NCBI GenBank assembly: GCA_937897325.1
Contig: CALCOY010000021.1
Coordinates: 86,909-150,908 of the forward strand
DNA: 64,000 bases
Source of the DNA: an uncultured Shimia sp.
GTDB lineage: Bacteria > Pseudomonadota > Alphaproteobacteria > Rhodobacterales > Rhodobacteraceae
Direction: 5' to 3'
How positions within the stretch are numbered: position 1 is the first letter of the stretch; each line of letters begins with the position of its first letter. This document shows positions 20,155 to 29,002 of the stretch, one piece after another. The notes under the pieces were generated by a model, which saw only the letters and a program-made list of their open reading frames with translations, was not told the DNA's origin and did not search any database. Made by a program: the position numbers and the translations under genes.

Positions 20155-21300
20155 TTAACCCTTCATGGAGTCCCAGAAGCTTTTCACCGAAGAAAAGAAC
20201 GAACTCGATTCAGGGTTGTTCTCTTCCGAAAGATCCTCGAACTCCCGGAGCAGTTCTTTCTGGCGCGCCGTCAGATTGACGGGTGTCTCGACAGCCAATT
20301 CAATGAACATGTCACCTGTTCCGCCGCCCCTGAGGGCCGGCATACCTTTGCCACGCAACCGCATCTGCCGACCGGATTGCGAACCGCTGGGGATCTGAAC
20401 GCGACCGCGTCCCCCGTCGATCGTTGGAACTTCGATGCTGCCGCCGAGAGCAGCCGTACCCATCGATACAGGCACGCGGCAAAAGAGATTTGTTCCATCA
20501 CGTTCGAACAATTGGTGTTCTGTAACCTCGATGAAGATATACAGGTCACCCGTCGGCCCACCACGCACACCCGCTTCGCCTTCGCCGGCAAGACGGATCC
20601 GCGTACCAGTCTCTACTCCAGCGGGGATGTTGACCGACAGTGCCTTTTCCTTTTCGACGCGTCCGGTTCCGCCGCAGACCTTGCAGGGGTTCTTGATGAT
20701 CTGACCCAGGCCGTTACAGGTCGGGCAGGTGCGTTCTACGGTGAAAAAGCCCTGCTGCGCGCGGACCTTGCCCATACCGGAACAGGTCGGACAGGTCGTC
20801 GGCTCCGCCCCACCTTCCGCACCCGAGCCGTTGCATGATCCGCATAACACGGATGTCGGAATGGTAATCGTCTTTTGCTGACCCGCATAAGCCTCTTCCA
20901 GGCTTACACGCAGATTATAGCGCAGGTCGGATCCGCGCGCGGCCCTCTGGCGCCCGCCACCGCGCCCGCCCATGAAATCACCGAAGAGGTCATCAAACAC
21001 GTCCGAAAAAGCCGAGCCGAAATCGCCTTGGCCGCCGAAGCCGCCACCAGGTCGACCGCCGCCGCCCATGCCGCCTTCGAATGCGGCGTGGCCGTAGCGA
21101 TCATATGCGGCCTTCTTGTCCGTGTCCTTTAAAACTTCGTAGGCCTCATTGGCCTCTTTGAACTGCGCCTCGGACGCCGGATTATCGGCATTTCGGTCTG
21201 GATGAAGCTCTTTCGCCTTGCGACGATAGGCTTTCTTTATTTCGTCAGAAGATGCGCCTTTGGCAACGCCAAGCACATCATAATAGTCGCGTTTGGCCAT
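20155..21300 (-). CDS. dnaJ: Chaperone DnaJ (Hsp40)
   Basis: A 381-residue co-chaperone. The J-domain (1-70) has the HPD motif in [11 protein letters not shown] Gly/Phe-rich linker ([17 protein letters not shown]) follows. Four zinc-binding CxxCxGxG repeats lie near residues 150-215 ([32 protein letters not shown]), then the substrate-binding domains. It stimulates DnaK ATPase and delivers unfolded clients. It follows dnaK by 76 bases on the same strand, with a GC-rich hairpin in between. grpE is not in the window. Confidence 0.97.
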   Translation of the reverse strand: MAKRDYYDVLGVAKGASSDEIKKAYRRKAKELHPDRNADNPASEAQFKEANEAYEVLKDTDKKAAYDRYGHAAFEGGMGGGGRPGGGFGGQGDFGSAFSDVFDDLFGDFMGGRGGGRQRAARGSDLRYNLRVSLEEAYAGQQKTITIPTSVLCGSCNGSGAEGGAEPTTCPTCSGMGKVRAQQGFFTVERTCPTCNGLGQIIKNPCKVCGGTGRVEKEKALSVNIPAGVETGTRIRLAGEGEAGVRGGPTGDLYIFIEVTEHQLFERDGTNLFCRVPVSMGTAALGGSIEVPTIDGGRGRVQIPSGSQSGRQMRLRGKGMPALRGGGTGDMFIELAVETPVNLTARQKELLREFEDLSEENNPESSSFFSSVKSFWDSMKG

Positions 21301-21327
21301 CTGTCAGCCTCCTGTCCGGAACGTCAC

Positions 21328-21353
21328 GGGCCGGCCCACGGCAGGACCGGCCC
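21328..21353 (-). promoter_or_regulatory. Hairpin between dnaK and dnaJ
   Basis: GGGCCGG (21328-21334) pairs perfectly with CCGGCCC (21347-21353), loop 12 bases. It lies between the dnaK stop and the dnaJ start and has no T run on the minus strand. It may cause partial attenuation or protect the dnaK message, which would lower dnaJ expression relative to dnaK; this is inference. Confidence 0.4.
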
Positions 21354-21376
21354 GATGATTGGTTCCGCTGCGCGGA

Positions 21377-23290
21377 TCACGCGCGCTTGTTGTCGTCCAG
21401 ATCTTCGAACTCGGCGTCCACAATATCGTCATCGCCATCGCGTGGGTCGTCTGCTGCCGTAGGCTCTTCCTCGGCGTCTTCCTGAGACGCCTTATAGATC
21501 GCCTCGCCCAGCTTCATGGCCGCTTCAGTCACGTTCTGGATGCCAGACTTGATCTTATCTGCGTTCTCGGTCTCAAGCTCGTCCTTAAGCGCCGCAATGG
21601 CCAGTTCGATAGCTTCGATCGTTGTCGGATCCACCTTGTCGGAATGCTCTTCCATCGACTTCTCGGTCGAATGGATCAAGCTTTCCGCCTGGTTCTTGGC
21701 CTCAACCAATTCTTTGCGCGCCTTGTCCGCTTCGGCGTTTTCCTCGGCGTCCTTGACCATCTGTTCGATGTCGTCATCAGACAAGCCACCAGAGGCCTGG
21801 ATCGTGATCTTCTGTTCTTTACCGGTGCCCTTGTCCATGGCACCGACAGACACAATGCCGTTGGCATCGATATCGAATGTCACTTCGATCTGTGGCATAC
21901 CGCGTGGCGCGGGCGGGATGTTTTCAAGATTAAAGGCCCCCAGCAGCTTGTTGTCCGAGGCCATCTCACGCTCTCCCTGGAAAACACGGATGGTCACAGC
22001 ATTCTGGTTGTCTTCGGCCGTCGAGAAGATCTGCGACTTCTTTGTAGGGATCGTCGTGTTGCGGTCGATCAAGCGGGTGAAAACTCCGCCGAGCGTTTCG
22101 ATACCAAGCGACAGAGGTGTGACATCCAGCAGAACGACGTCTTTCACATCGCCTTGCAGAACGCCTGCCTGAATGGCGGCACCCATCGCCACGACTTCAT
22201 CCGGGTTCACACCCTTATGAGGTTCTTTCCCAAAGAATTTGGTGACCTCTTCGACAACCTTGGGCATCCGCGTCATACCGCCGACGAGGACGACCTCATC
22301 AATGTCAGAGGCCGAAAGACCCGCGTCTTTCAGTGCAGCCTGGCAGGGTTTCATCGATGATTTGATCAGATCGCCGACAAGCGATTCAAGCTTGGCCCGC
22401 GTCAGCTTCATGACCATGTGAAGCGGCTGACCACCATTGGGGTCCATCGAGATGAACGGCTGGTTGATCTCTGTCTGGCTAGAGGATGACAATTCGATCT
22501 TGGCTTTTTCGGCAGCTTCCTTGAGGCGCTGCAAAGCCATCTTGTCCTTGGTCAGATCGACGCCGTTTTCCTTTTTGAACTCATCCGCGAGGTAGTTCAC
22601 GACGCGCATGTCAAAGTCTTCACCGCCCAAGAATGTGTCACCATTTGTGGATTTCACTTCAAAAAGGCCGTCGTCAATCTCGAGAATGGTGACATCGAAT
22701 GTACCACCTCCAAGGTCATAGACTGCAATGGTCTGAGTGTTTTCCTTGTCGAGACCGTAGGCCAACGCGGCGGCAGTCGGTTCGTTGATGATCCGCAGCA
22801 CTTCGAGACCGGCAATCTTACCGGCGTCTTTCGTGGCCTGACGTTGTGCGTCGTTGAAGTAGGCGGGTACGGTGATGACGGCTTGCGTCACATCTTCGCC
22901 AAGATAGCTTTCTGCCGTCTCTTTCATCTTCCCAAGGATGAAGGCTGAAATCTGGCTCGGCGAATATTCTTCACCTTTTGATTCGACCCACGCATCCCCA
23001 TTGCCGCCGTCGATGACCGCGAATGGGAGATTCTTTTTATCCTTGGCCAGATCCGCATCATCGAACCGGCGGCCGATCAGCCGCTTTACCCCAAAGATCG
23101 TGTTGTCAGGATTGGTGACAGCCTGACGCTTGGCCGGCTGGCCAACAAGACGTTCGCTGTCCGTAAAGGCTACAATAGACGGTGTCGTCCGCGCACCTTC
23201 CGAGTTTTCGATGACACGTGGCTGGCTGCCATCCATAATAGCGATGCAGCTGTTTGTCGTGCCAAGGTCAATACCGATGACTTTTGCCAT
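21377..23290 (-). CDS. dnaK: Chaperone DnaK (Hsp70)
   Basis: A 637-residue ATP-dependent chaperone. The nucleotide-binding domain shows [16 protein letters not shown] at the N-terminus, [30 protein letters not shown] and [12 protein letters not shown]. The substrate-binding domain follows ([20 protein letters not shown]), and the lid ends in an acidic tail ([18 protein letters not shown]). The open frame extends 50 residues upstream, but the ATG at 23290 begins the conserved [10 protein letters not shown] and has GAGGGA nine bases before it. The gene is divergent from alkB, with a heat-shock-like promoter between them. Confidence 0.97.
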   Translation of the reverse strand: MAKVIGIDLGTTNSCIAIMDGSQPRVIENSEGARTTPSIVAFTDSERLVGQPAKRQAVTNPDNTIFGVKRLIGRRFDDADLAKDKKNLPFAVIDGGNGDAWVESKGEEYSPSQISAFILGKMKETAESYLGEDVTQAVITVPAYFNDAQRQATKDAGKIAGLEVLRIINEPTAAALAYGLDKENTQTIAVYDLGGGTFDVTILEIDDGLFEVKSTNGDTFLGGEDFDMRVVNYLADEFKKENGVDLTKDKMALQRLKEAAEKAKIELSSSSQTEINQPFISMDPNGGQPLHMVMKLTRAKLESLVGDLIKSSMKPCQAALKDAGLSASDIDEVVLVGGMTRMPKVVEEVTKFFGKEPHKGVNPDEVVAMGAAIQAGVLQGDVKDVVLLDVTPLSLGIETLGGVFTRLIDRNTTIPTKKSQIFSTAEDNQNAVTIRVFQGEREMASDNKLLGAFNLENIPPAPRGMPQIEVTFDIDANGIVSVGAMDKGTGKEQKITIQASGGLSDDDIEQMVKDAEENAEADKARKELVEAKNQAESLIHSTEKSMEEHSDKVDPTTIEAIELAIAALKDELETENADKIKSGIQNVTEAAMKLGEAIYKASQEDAEEEPTAADDPRDGDDDIVDAEFEDLDDNKRA

Positions 23291-23391
23291 ATTTTTTGAT
23301 CCCTCATTGAGTTCAAGGCGATGTCCCGAGACCACGACCCATTTCGGCATCGCAGCCACGATTTCTGCGCGGAGACCCCGCGCTTCGGAGG

Positions 23392-23421
23392 GTATATAAG
23401 GAGCACGCGCGAACCCTGCAA
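23392..23421 (-). promoter_or_regulatory. Possible RpoH (sigma-32-type) promoter of dnaKJ
   Basis: On the minus strand TTGCAG (23416-23421) stands 15 bases before CTTATATAC (23392-23400). The second element resembles the CYTATNT -10 box of alphaproteobacterial heat-shock promoters; the first is a weaker fit to the CTTG -35. It would give a leader of about 95 bases before dnaK. No CIRCE inverted repeat was seen, so HrcA control is not suggested. Confidence 0.45.
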
Positions 23422-23459
23422 CCATTGCGTTACGTCGCAATCTCGCAAAAAATCAGCTA

Positions 23460-24077
23460 ATGAAACGTAAACAAATGCCAGACTTTACGGTTCGGGGCTT
23501 CAAGGTCTACAAGGCCTTTCTGAGCCAGCAGGCGCAGGCCGCGCTTCTGGATCAAATCAGAGAGGTCGCGCGTGTCGCGCCTCCGTTCTCGCCGCAGACA
23601 CCTTATGGCAAACCTATGTCCGTCAAGATGACTTCAGCCGGGCAATTCGGCTGGTTCTCCGACAAAAGCGGTTATCGCTATGTCGAAATGCATCCCCAGG
23701 GAGCGCCTTGGCCAGCGATACCTGACGCCGTCATGCGCATATGGCAAAGCGTTTCAGGCGTGGACCGCCAACCCGATTGCTGCTTGATCAACTATTATGG
23801 CGAAGGCGCCAGAATGGGCATGCACCAAGACAAGGACGAAGCCGATTTTCAGTGGCCTGTCGTCTCCGTTTCCCTGGGCGATGAGGGTCTGTTCCGGATC
23901 GGCAATACGACGCGGGGCGGAAAGACCGAATCTCTCTGGCTGCACTCGGGCGATGTCGTCGTGATGGGCGGCGCTGCAAGACTGACCTATCACGGCGTGG
24001 ACAAGATCAGGTTTGGCTCATCTAGTCTTTTGCCAAAAGGCGGGCGCATCAACCTGACATTGCGGGTCGTGGAATAG
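23460..24077 (+). CDS. alkB: Alpha-ketoglutarate-dependent DNA repair dioxygenase AlkB
   Basis: A 205-residue Fe(II)/2-oxoglutarate dioxygenase that reverses 1-methyladenine and 3-methylcytosine damage. The metal ligands are visible as HxD in GMHQDKDE and His in LTYHGVDK; the 2-oxoglutarate-binding Arg lies in GGRINLTLR near the C-terminus. NYYGEGARMGMHQD is the AlkB signature region. The start at 23460 lacks a clear ribosome-binding site, and the ATG at 23475 (MPDFTV) is an alternative. It is divergent from dnaK. With the Ada-like protein it is the second alkylation-repair gene of the window. Confidence 0.93.
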   Translation: MKRKQMPDFTVRGFKVYKAFLSQQAQAALLDQIREVARVAPPFSPQTPYGKPMSVKMTSAGQFGWFSDKSGYRYVEMHPQGAPWPAIPDAVMRIWQSVSGVDRQPDCCLINYYGEGARMGMHQDKDEADFQWPVVSVSLGDEGLFRIGNTTRGGKTESLWLHSGDVVVMGGAARLTYHGVDKIRFGSSSLLPKGGRINLTLRVVE

Positions 24078-24089
24078 CTTTCGGTAACG

Positions 24090-24911
24090 CTAGCGGCGGG
24101 CGTTCCAACTGGCGGAAGCATGTTTGCGGGTGAAGAATTCGGCCATCAAACCTATCATCAGAACGGTGATGCCAAAGCTAAATGCATATTCCCACGAAGT
24201 TGCTCGCGGGTAGTAGTTCAGGAAGGCGTAGCCGCGCGCTTGATCAATGGCATGAAACAGCGGGTTCCAATCGAACATGGCAAGCATGAAAGCAGGCAAG
24301 GTATTTGCGACGAACATCTTGCCTGACGCAATCATGTTGGCCCGCTGATAAACTGACGAAATGATCGTGACCGCGTCCGGGAACCACGGCTGGATCGCCA
24401 AGAAGACAACACCAATTGCGGCCCCCGTGAACCACGCCAAAAGAAACATACCAAACGCACCAATCGGGTCGTGGAGCGTGATCGGCGTGACCCCGACATG
24501 ATAAATGAACAGAATCGCGAGCATTGACAGCACCTGCGTGTAAAGCGCCCCAACAGCTGCAGAGATGATCGACACCAAAGTATTCAGAGGCGCATGCAAC
24601 ATCATCGGGCTGGCCGGACCTTCCGACTTCACGATCGCAGCGATCGTTCTGACATGCGTCAGGTAAAGGAAGACGCCACTCATGATGTAAAGCAGGAAGT
24701 CCCCGCGGATCGCGCCCCCGCGCATGCCCAATACCGTAAAAAGCACGTAGAAAGCGGCGACAAAGACGATGGCCTGCACCATCGTCATGCCGATCGCCAT
24801 AAAAGCATTGCTGTGTGTTTTGCGAATGCTTCGTACGATCGAATGGTAGATCACCTCGCTCATCGCGAAGGCCGATCCGATCTGGCTCTGCGGTTTGCGA
24901 ACGGTCTGCAC
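24090..24911 (-). CDS. ABC-2-type transporter permease, polysaccharide-export-like
   Basis: A 273-residue membrane protein with about six hydrophobic segments (for example MTMVQAIVFVAAFYVLFTVL and VLSMLAILFIYHVG), the layout of ABC-2 permeases that export capsule or O-antigen polysaccharide. FDWNPLFHAIDQARGYAF near residues 215-232 is the conserved periplasmic helix region of this family. The start is a GTG at 24911; ATG at 24863 (MSEVIYHS) is also possible. The ATPase partner is not adjacent and must be encoded elsewhere. Divergent cysQ-kdsB and the downstream glycan genes support an export role, but the substrate is inferred. Confidence 0.75.
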   Translation of the reverse strand: MQTVRKPQSQIGSAFAMSEVIYHSIVRSIRKTHSNAFMAIGMTMVQAIVFVAAFYVLFTVLGMRGGAIRGDFLLYIMSGVFLYLTHVRTIAAIVKSEGPASPMMLHAPLNTLVSIISAAVGALYTQVLSMLAILFIYHVGVTPITLHDPIGAFGMFLLAWFTGAAIGVVFLAIQPWFPDAVTIISSVYQRANMIASGKMFVANTLPAFMLAMFDWNPLFHAIDQARGYAFLNYYPRATSWEYAFSFGITVLMIGLMAEFFTRKHASASWNARR

Positions 24912-25029
24912 GGGGCTGTCCTTAGATCAGGGATCGGCTGAAAGTCGCAAGGAATGATTGCCGATCCGTTAGCAGCAGATCATAAGACCGACGAGTTTCA
25001 GTATCAACATTCGAGGATCGGAGACGCTC

Positions 25030-25827
25030 TTGGACCATGATCGCCTTCTTACCGTCATGCGCCGCCTCTCGATTGAGGCCGGTGCCACTATCATGGACAT
25101 CTACAATTCAGATGATTTTGACGTGCGTGCAAAATCCGACGACAGCCCGGTGACTGCAGCCGACGAAGCGGCAGACGCTCTGATTTCTGCGGGCCTGCGG
25201 GCCGAGTTCCCAGATGTCGTTCTCGTGACGGAGGAGCAAGCCGCGACACACTCTGCCTCAGCTGACACATTCCTGATCGTCGACCCATTGGATGGCACAA
25301 AGGAGTTCGTGCACCGACGCGGCGATTTCACGGTCAACATCGCCCTTGTGGAAAAAGGCGTTCCGACGCGCGGCGTGGTCTATGCACCTGCGAAAGGGCG
25401 TATGTTCTTCACGCAGGCGGACGGCACATCGGTCGAAGAAACCGGGGCCTTTGATCCCGACCATGTCGGCTCGACAAAGGACATCAAAGTCTCAAATAGC
25501 GACAACGGTGACCTCATGGTCGTCGCCTCGAAATCACACCGCGACGAGGCCACCGATGCCTATATCGGACAGTATAATGTAAAGGACATGACCAGCGCGG
25601 GATCATCGCTCAAATTCTGTCTTGTGGCGACAGGCGAAGCCGATCTCTACCCGCGTTTGGGACGCACGATGGAATGGGATACAGCCGCAGGGCATGCCGT
25701 CCTCGTCGGCGCCGGCGGGAAGGTTGTGCGGTTTGATGATCACGAGCCCTTAGCCTACGGCAAGACGGGATATGCCAATCCGTTCTTCATCGCACACGCC
25801 CCCGGGGTCAAGCTTAAGCCCGCCTGA
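25030..25827 (+). CDS. cysQ: 3'(2'),5'-bisphosphate nucleotidase
   Basis: A 265-residue Mg-dependent, lithium-sensitive phosphatase of the IMPase superfamily. It shows the metal motif IVDPLDGTKEFVHRRGDF and the C-terminal EWDTAAGHAVL, plus SPVTAADEAADALI at the N-terminus. CysQ hydrolyses PAP, which is left after PAPS is used for sulfate reduction or sulfotransfer. The start is a TTG at 25030, since conserved sequence begins there; an ATG at 25057 would cut into it. It overlaps kdsB by one base (TGATG), and a PAPS-dependent sulfotransferase is encoded 7 kb downstream. Confidence 0.92.
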   Translation: MDHDRLLTVMRRLSIEAGATIMDIYNSDDFDVRAKSDDSPVTAADEAADALISAGLRAEFPDVVLVTEEQAATHSASADTFLIVDPLDGTKEFVHRRGDFTVNIALVEKGVPTRGVVYAPAKGRMFFTQADGTSVEETGAFDPDHVGSTKDIKVSNSDNGDLMVVASKSHRDEATDAYIGQYNVKDMTSAGSSLKFCLVATGEADLYPRLGRTMEWDTAAGHAVLVGAGGKVVRFDDHEPLAYGKTGYANPFFIAHAPGVKLKPA

Positions 25828-26627
25828 TGTCCGTCGCGATAATCATTCCGGCACGCTATGCATCATCCCGATATCCTGGCAAGCCGCTGGTTTCGCTCAA
25901 AGGTGCCGATGGAACGGCCCGCACCCTGATCGAGCGAAGCTGGCGCGCTGCAAAAGAGGTTCAAGGCGTCGACAGGATTGTCGTGGCAACAGATGACATG
26001 CGGATCGCAGACGCGTCAGAAGCCTTTGGCGCCGAGGTGGTCATGACGTCCGAAGCATGCCGCAATGGCACAGAACGCTGCGCAGAAGCCCATGACACCC
26101 TCGGCGGTGATTTTGAGATCATCGTGAACCTTCAGGGGGATGCGCCTCTAACACCGCCGTGGTTTCTTGAAGATTTGATCAGCGGTCTGCAGGATGCGCC
26201 GGATGCCGATATAGCGACACCAGTCCTGCGATGTGATGGCGCCACGCTGAACAGCTTTTTGGAGGATCGGAAAGCTGGGCGAGTGGGCGGCACGACAGCC
26301 GTATTCGACGCGGACAGACAGGCGCTCTATTTCTCGAAGGAAGTCGTTCCTTTCATATCGCAGAATTATGCGGATGATTCGGAAACGCCTGTATACCATC
26401 ACGTCGGGGTTTACGCATATCGCGCCGATGCCCTTGCAGCTTATGCGTCATGGCCCGAAGGTCCACTTGAGTTGCTGGAAGGCCTGGAACAATTGCGTTT
26501 TCTTGAACAGGGGCGATCCATTCTTTGCGTCGAAGTCGCAGCCCGCGGGCGCCAGTTCTGGGAGCTTAACAACCCCGAGGATGTTCCTCGAATCGAGGCG
26601 ATGATGCTGCGTATGCAAATGCGCTGA
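25827..26627 (+). CDS. kdsB: 3-deoxy-manno-octulosonate cytidylyltransferase
   Basis: A 266-residue enzyme that activates Kdo as CMP-Kdo for lipid A core or capsule synthesis. Conserved parts are IIPARYASSRYPGKPL (CTP-binding loop), IVVATDD, NGTERCAEA, IVNLQGDAPL (metal-binding region), YHHVGVYAYRADAL and LEQLRFLEQG. It is slightly longer than E. coli KdsB (248 residues), and the QGDAP variant in place of QGDEP is usual for the second KdsB type found near capsule genes. It is translationally coupled to cysQ and ends just before a terminator. Confidence 0.9.
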   Translation: MSVAIIIPARYASSRYPGKPLVSLKGADGTARTLIERSWRAAKEVQGVDRIVVATDDMRIADASEAFGAEVVMTSEACRNGTERCAEAHDTLGGDFEIIVNLQGDAPLTPPWFLEDLISGLQDAPDADIATPVLRCDGATLNSFLEDRKAGRVGGTTAVFDADRQALYFSKEVVPFISQNYADDSETPVYHHVGVYAYRADALAAYASWPEGPLELLEGLEQLRFLEQGRSILCVEVAARGRQFWELNNPEDVPRIEAMMLRMQMR

Positions 26628-26632
26628 ATAAT

Positions 26633-26659
26633 ACGGCAACCAGAATACGGTGCCGTTTT
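26633..26659 (+). terminator. Probable terminator after kdsB
   Basis: ACGGCA (26633-26638) pairs with TGCCGT (26651-26656), loop 12 bases, followed by TTT. The stem begins five bases after the kdsB stop. The T tract is short. Confidence 0.45.
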
Positions 26660-26827
26660 GCGGAAATTCACTTATAGCGTGTGATCTGCTTGAAAAATGA
26701 TCCTAGGCGGGAATTTGCTTGCCCGAAGCAACGCACAAAATAGTGTCTTGGGCGCAATGAGCGCACAGATGATAGGCAAAAAATAGCTCAGGAATTCTAT
26801 TATTATTCAATATTTTAAAGAGTTCAT

Positions 26828-26862
26828 GCGCAAAACTTGATCGCGATTTTCGAGTTTTGCGC
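26828..26862. repeat. 13-bp inverted repeat upstream of galU
   Basis: GCGCAAAACTTGA (26828-26840) pairs with TCGAGTTTTGCGC (26850-26862) with a single G-T wobble and a nine-base loop. Neither side carries a clean T run, so it is not an ordinary terminator. It could be a protein-binding site or part of a small RNA. Confidence 0.6.
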
Positions 26863-27064
26863 GGCTTCGCGCAGCAGGTCGCTGGTTCATGATCAATACG
26901 TTTACCGAAACAGTCCAACTGGCTAAGCGTTCACACAAGTAAGCAAAACATGACTTGTCACCGGACGATCAAGCGAACAAAACTACGAGTATTAAGGTTA
27001 AAATTTAACTCGAAACTTACGTTTGACATGATTTGTCCAAAATTTGATGGCTAGAAGCCGACAA

Positions 27065-27081
27065 GGGACCAAGTTGGTCCC
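27065..27081 (+). promoter_or_regulatory. Hairpin in the galU leader
   Basis: GGGACCA (27065-27071) pairs perfectly with TGGTCCC (27075-27081), three-base loop. It ends 19 bases before the galU ATG and just before the AGGAAAG ribosome-binding site, so it could modulate translation. Confidence 0.45.
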
Positions 27082-27100
27082 GCGCGTACGAGGAAAGACG

Positions 27101-27994
27101 ATGCCCCATAGAGTTACAAAGGCCATTTTCCCAGTTGCAGGACTGGGAACACGATTTCTACCGGCGACGAAATCTGTACCAAAAGAAATCATGACCCTCG
27201 TCGATCGCCCTTTGATCCAATACGCGATTGATGAAGCGCGTGAGGCTGGCATCAAAGAATTCATCTTTGTCACCTCGCGCGGCAAAGGCGCTTTGGAAGA
27301 CTATTTCGATCATGCTCCAACGCTCGAACAGGAGTTGCGGAAGAAGGGCAAAGACGATCTGCTCGATATTCTTAAGACAACCAACATGGACAGCGGCGAG
27401 ATCGCCTACATCCGCCAGCACAAGGCCCTTGGCCTTGGGCACGCGGTGTGGTGCGCGCGCCGTCTGATCGGCAATGAACCATTTGCGGTAATCTTGCCAG
27501 ACGATGTGATCGCAGCCGAGACGTCCTGCCTGAAACAGATGGTTGATGCTTATGCTGAGACGGGCGGTAACATGGTCGCAGCGATGGAAGTGCCACCCGA
27601 AAAGGCAAGCTCTTACGGTGTTCTCGACGTGGCTGACGACATGGGTCACATGGTGTCGATCAAAGGCATGGTCGAGAAACCCGCACCTGGTACGGCACCG
27701 TCCAACCTTGCGGTGATCGGTCGCTATATTCTGTCACCGAATGTTTTGACAAATCTCAACAAACTGGAAAGCGGCGCTGGCGGGGAAATCCAGTTAACTG
27801 ACGCGATCGCCGATGAGCTTCAGCAGGAAAATGCGGTCTACGGTTACCGTTTCCGCGGGCAGCGTTTCGACTGCGGCTCCAAGTCTGGTTTCCTGCAAGC
27901 CACCGTTGCTTTCGGTCTTGCCCGTGAAGAGTTGCGCGATGATCTTTCCGCCTATATCCGTGATATCGTAAAGATGGAAAACGCGGCCGAATAA
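27101..27994 (+). CDS. galU: UTP-glucose-1-phosphate uridylyltransferase
   Basis: A 297-residue enzyme that makes UDP-glucose from UTP and glucose-1-phosphate. Conserved parts are KAIFPVAGLGTRFLPATKS (nucleotide-binding loop), PKEIMTLVDRPLIQYAIDEA, GLGHAVWCARR, VILPDDVI (metal Asp), GMVEKP and GGEIQLTDAIA. The frame is open from 27044, but the ATG at 27101 has AGGAAAG upstream and begins the conserved MPHRVTKAIFP. UDP-glucose feeds exopolysaccharide and, through GalE, UDP-galactose. It is followed after 24 bases by galE. Confidence 0.96.
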   Translation: MPHRVTKAIFPVAGLGTRFLPATKSVPKEIMTLVDRPLIQYAIDEAREAGIKEFIFVTSRGKGALEDYFDHAPTLEQELRKKGKDDLLDILKTTNMDSGEIAYIRQHKALGLGHAVWCARRLIGNEPFAVILPDDVIAAETSCLKQMVDAYAETGGNMVAAMEVPPEKASSYGVLDVADDMGHMVSIKGMVEKPAPGTAPSNLAVIGRYILSPNVLTNLNKLESGAGGEIQLTDAIADELQQENAVYGYRFRGQRFDCGSKSGFLQATVAFGLAREELRDDLSAYIRDIVKMENAAE

Positions 27995-28018
27995 ATCCGG
28001 CCGGAAAGGCAACGCGGA

Positions 28019-29002
28019 TTGACCAATGTTCTGGTAACAGGCGGCGCGGGCTATATCGGTTCGCACGCCTGCAAGGCGCTTAAAGCTGCGGGCCATATAC
28101 CTATAACTTACGATAACCTCGTAACCGGCTGGCAGGACGCCGTGAAATTTGGGCCTTTCGAAAAGGGTGATCTGCTGGATCGACCAAGGCTCGATGAGGT
28201 TTTCGCAAAGCATCAGCCAAACGCCGTGATGCACTTTGCAGCACTCAGCCAGGTCGGCGAGAGCATGAAAGAGCCTGCAAAGTACTGGCGTAACAACGTG
28301 TCAGGCAGCCTCAATCTAATCGAAGCTGCCGTGGCTGCGGGCTGCCTCGACTTTGTGTTCTCGTCGACCTGCGCGACCTACGGCGACCAGGATGGCGTGA
28401 CGCTCAATGAAGAAAACGTGCAGCATCCAATCAACGCATACGGCGCATCGAAGCGGGCGATCGAGGATATGCTGCGCGATTTCGAAGCGGCTTATGGGTT
28501 ACGACATGTCGTATTCCGCTATTTCAACGTAGCCGGCGCGGACCCGGAAGGCGAGGTGGGCGAATTCCATAGGCCCGAAACCCATCTGGTTCCCCTGATG
28601 CTGGACGCAATCGACGGCAAGCGGGATGCTTTGACGATTTACGGTACAGATTACGACACGCCAGACGGCACCTGCATCAGGGACTACGTGCATGTCTGCG
28701 ATCTGGTCGATGCGCATGTGCTGGGTATTCGTTGGCTTGCGGATGGCAAGGGCAGCCGCGTCTTCAACCTCGGTACCGGCAGCGGGTTTTCTGTTCGTGA
28801 AGTGATTGATCACTCTCGCAACGTCACCAACCGGAACGTGCCGTTTAACGAAGGCGCCCGACGTCCCGGCGATTGCACACGGCTGGTGTCAGGCTCAGAC
28901 CGCGCGGCTGAAGAGCTGGGTTGGCGGCCCACCCGTTCGACGCTTCAGACCATGATCACCGATGCATGGAGATGGCACCAGACGGGCCATTACGACCGCT
29001 GA
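28019..29002 (+). CDS. galE: UDP-glucose 4-epimerase
   Basis: A 327-residue short-chain-dehydrogenase-type epimerase that interconverts UDP-glucose and UDP-galactose. It has the NAD-binding VTGGAGYIGSHAC at the N-terminus, FSSTCATYGD (catalytic Ser/Thr), YGASKRAIEDML (catalytic Tyr-x3-Lys), FRYFNVAGADPEG and DGTCIRDYVHVCDL. The start is TTG, right before TNVLVTGGAG; no ATG is available. The gene overlaps the start of the following glycosyltransferase gene by about 30 bases, suggesting one transcript galU-galE-glycosyltransferase. Confidence 0.95.
   Translation: MTNVLVTGGAGYIGSHACKALKAAGHIPITYDNLVTGWQDAVKFGPFEKGDLLDRPRLDEVFAKHQPNAVMHFAALSQVGESMKEPAKYWRNNVSGSLNLIEAAVAAGCLDFVFSSTCATYGDQDGVTLNEENVQHPINAYGASKRAIEDMLRDFEAAYGLRHVVFRYFNVAGADPEGEVGEFHRPETHLVPLMLDAIDGKRDALTIYGTDYDTPDGTCIRDYVHVCDLVDAHVLGIRWLADGKGSRVFNLGTGSGFSVREVIDHSRNVTNRNVPFNEGARRPGDCTRLVSGSDRAAEELGWRPTRSTLQTMITDAWRWHQTGHYDR

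Larger units (their letters stand above)
26628..27100. other. Long AT-rich intergenic region before galU
   Basis: About 470 bases without a convincing gene, visibly richer in A/T than its surroundings. It holds the kdsB hairpin, a long hairpin at 26828-26862 described separately, an inverted repeat GTTAAA-A-TTTAAC at 26997-27009, a TTGACA that could be a -35 box at 27023-27028 without a good -10, and a hairpin in the galU leader. The minus-strand frame at 26703-26918 (71 codons) has no recognisable sequence and I do not call it a gene. Confidence 0.6.

Noticed and set aside
21359..22360. Plus-strand open frame of 333 codons
   Set aside because: It is antisense to dnaK and has no family match.
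26703..26918. 71-codon minus-strand frame in the galU upstream region
   Set aside because: No conserved sequence is recognisable, and a long hairpin lies inside it.
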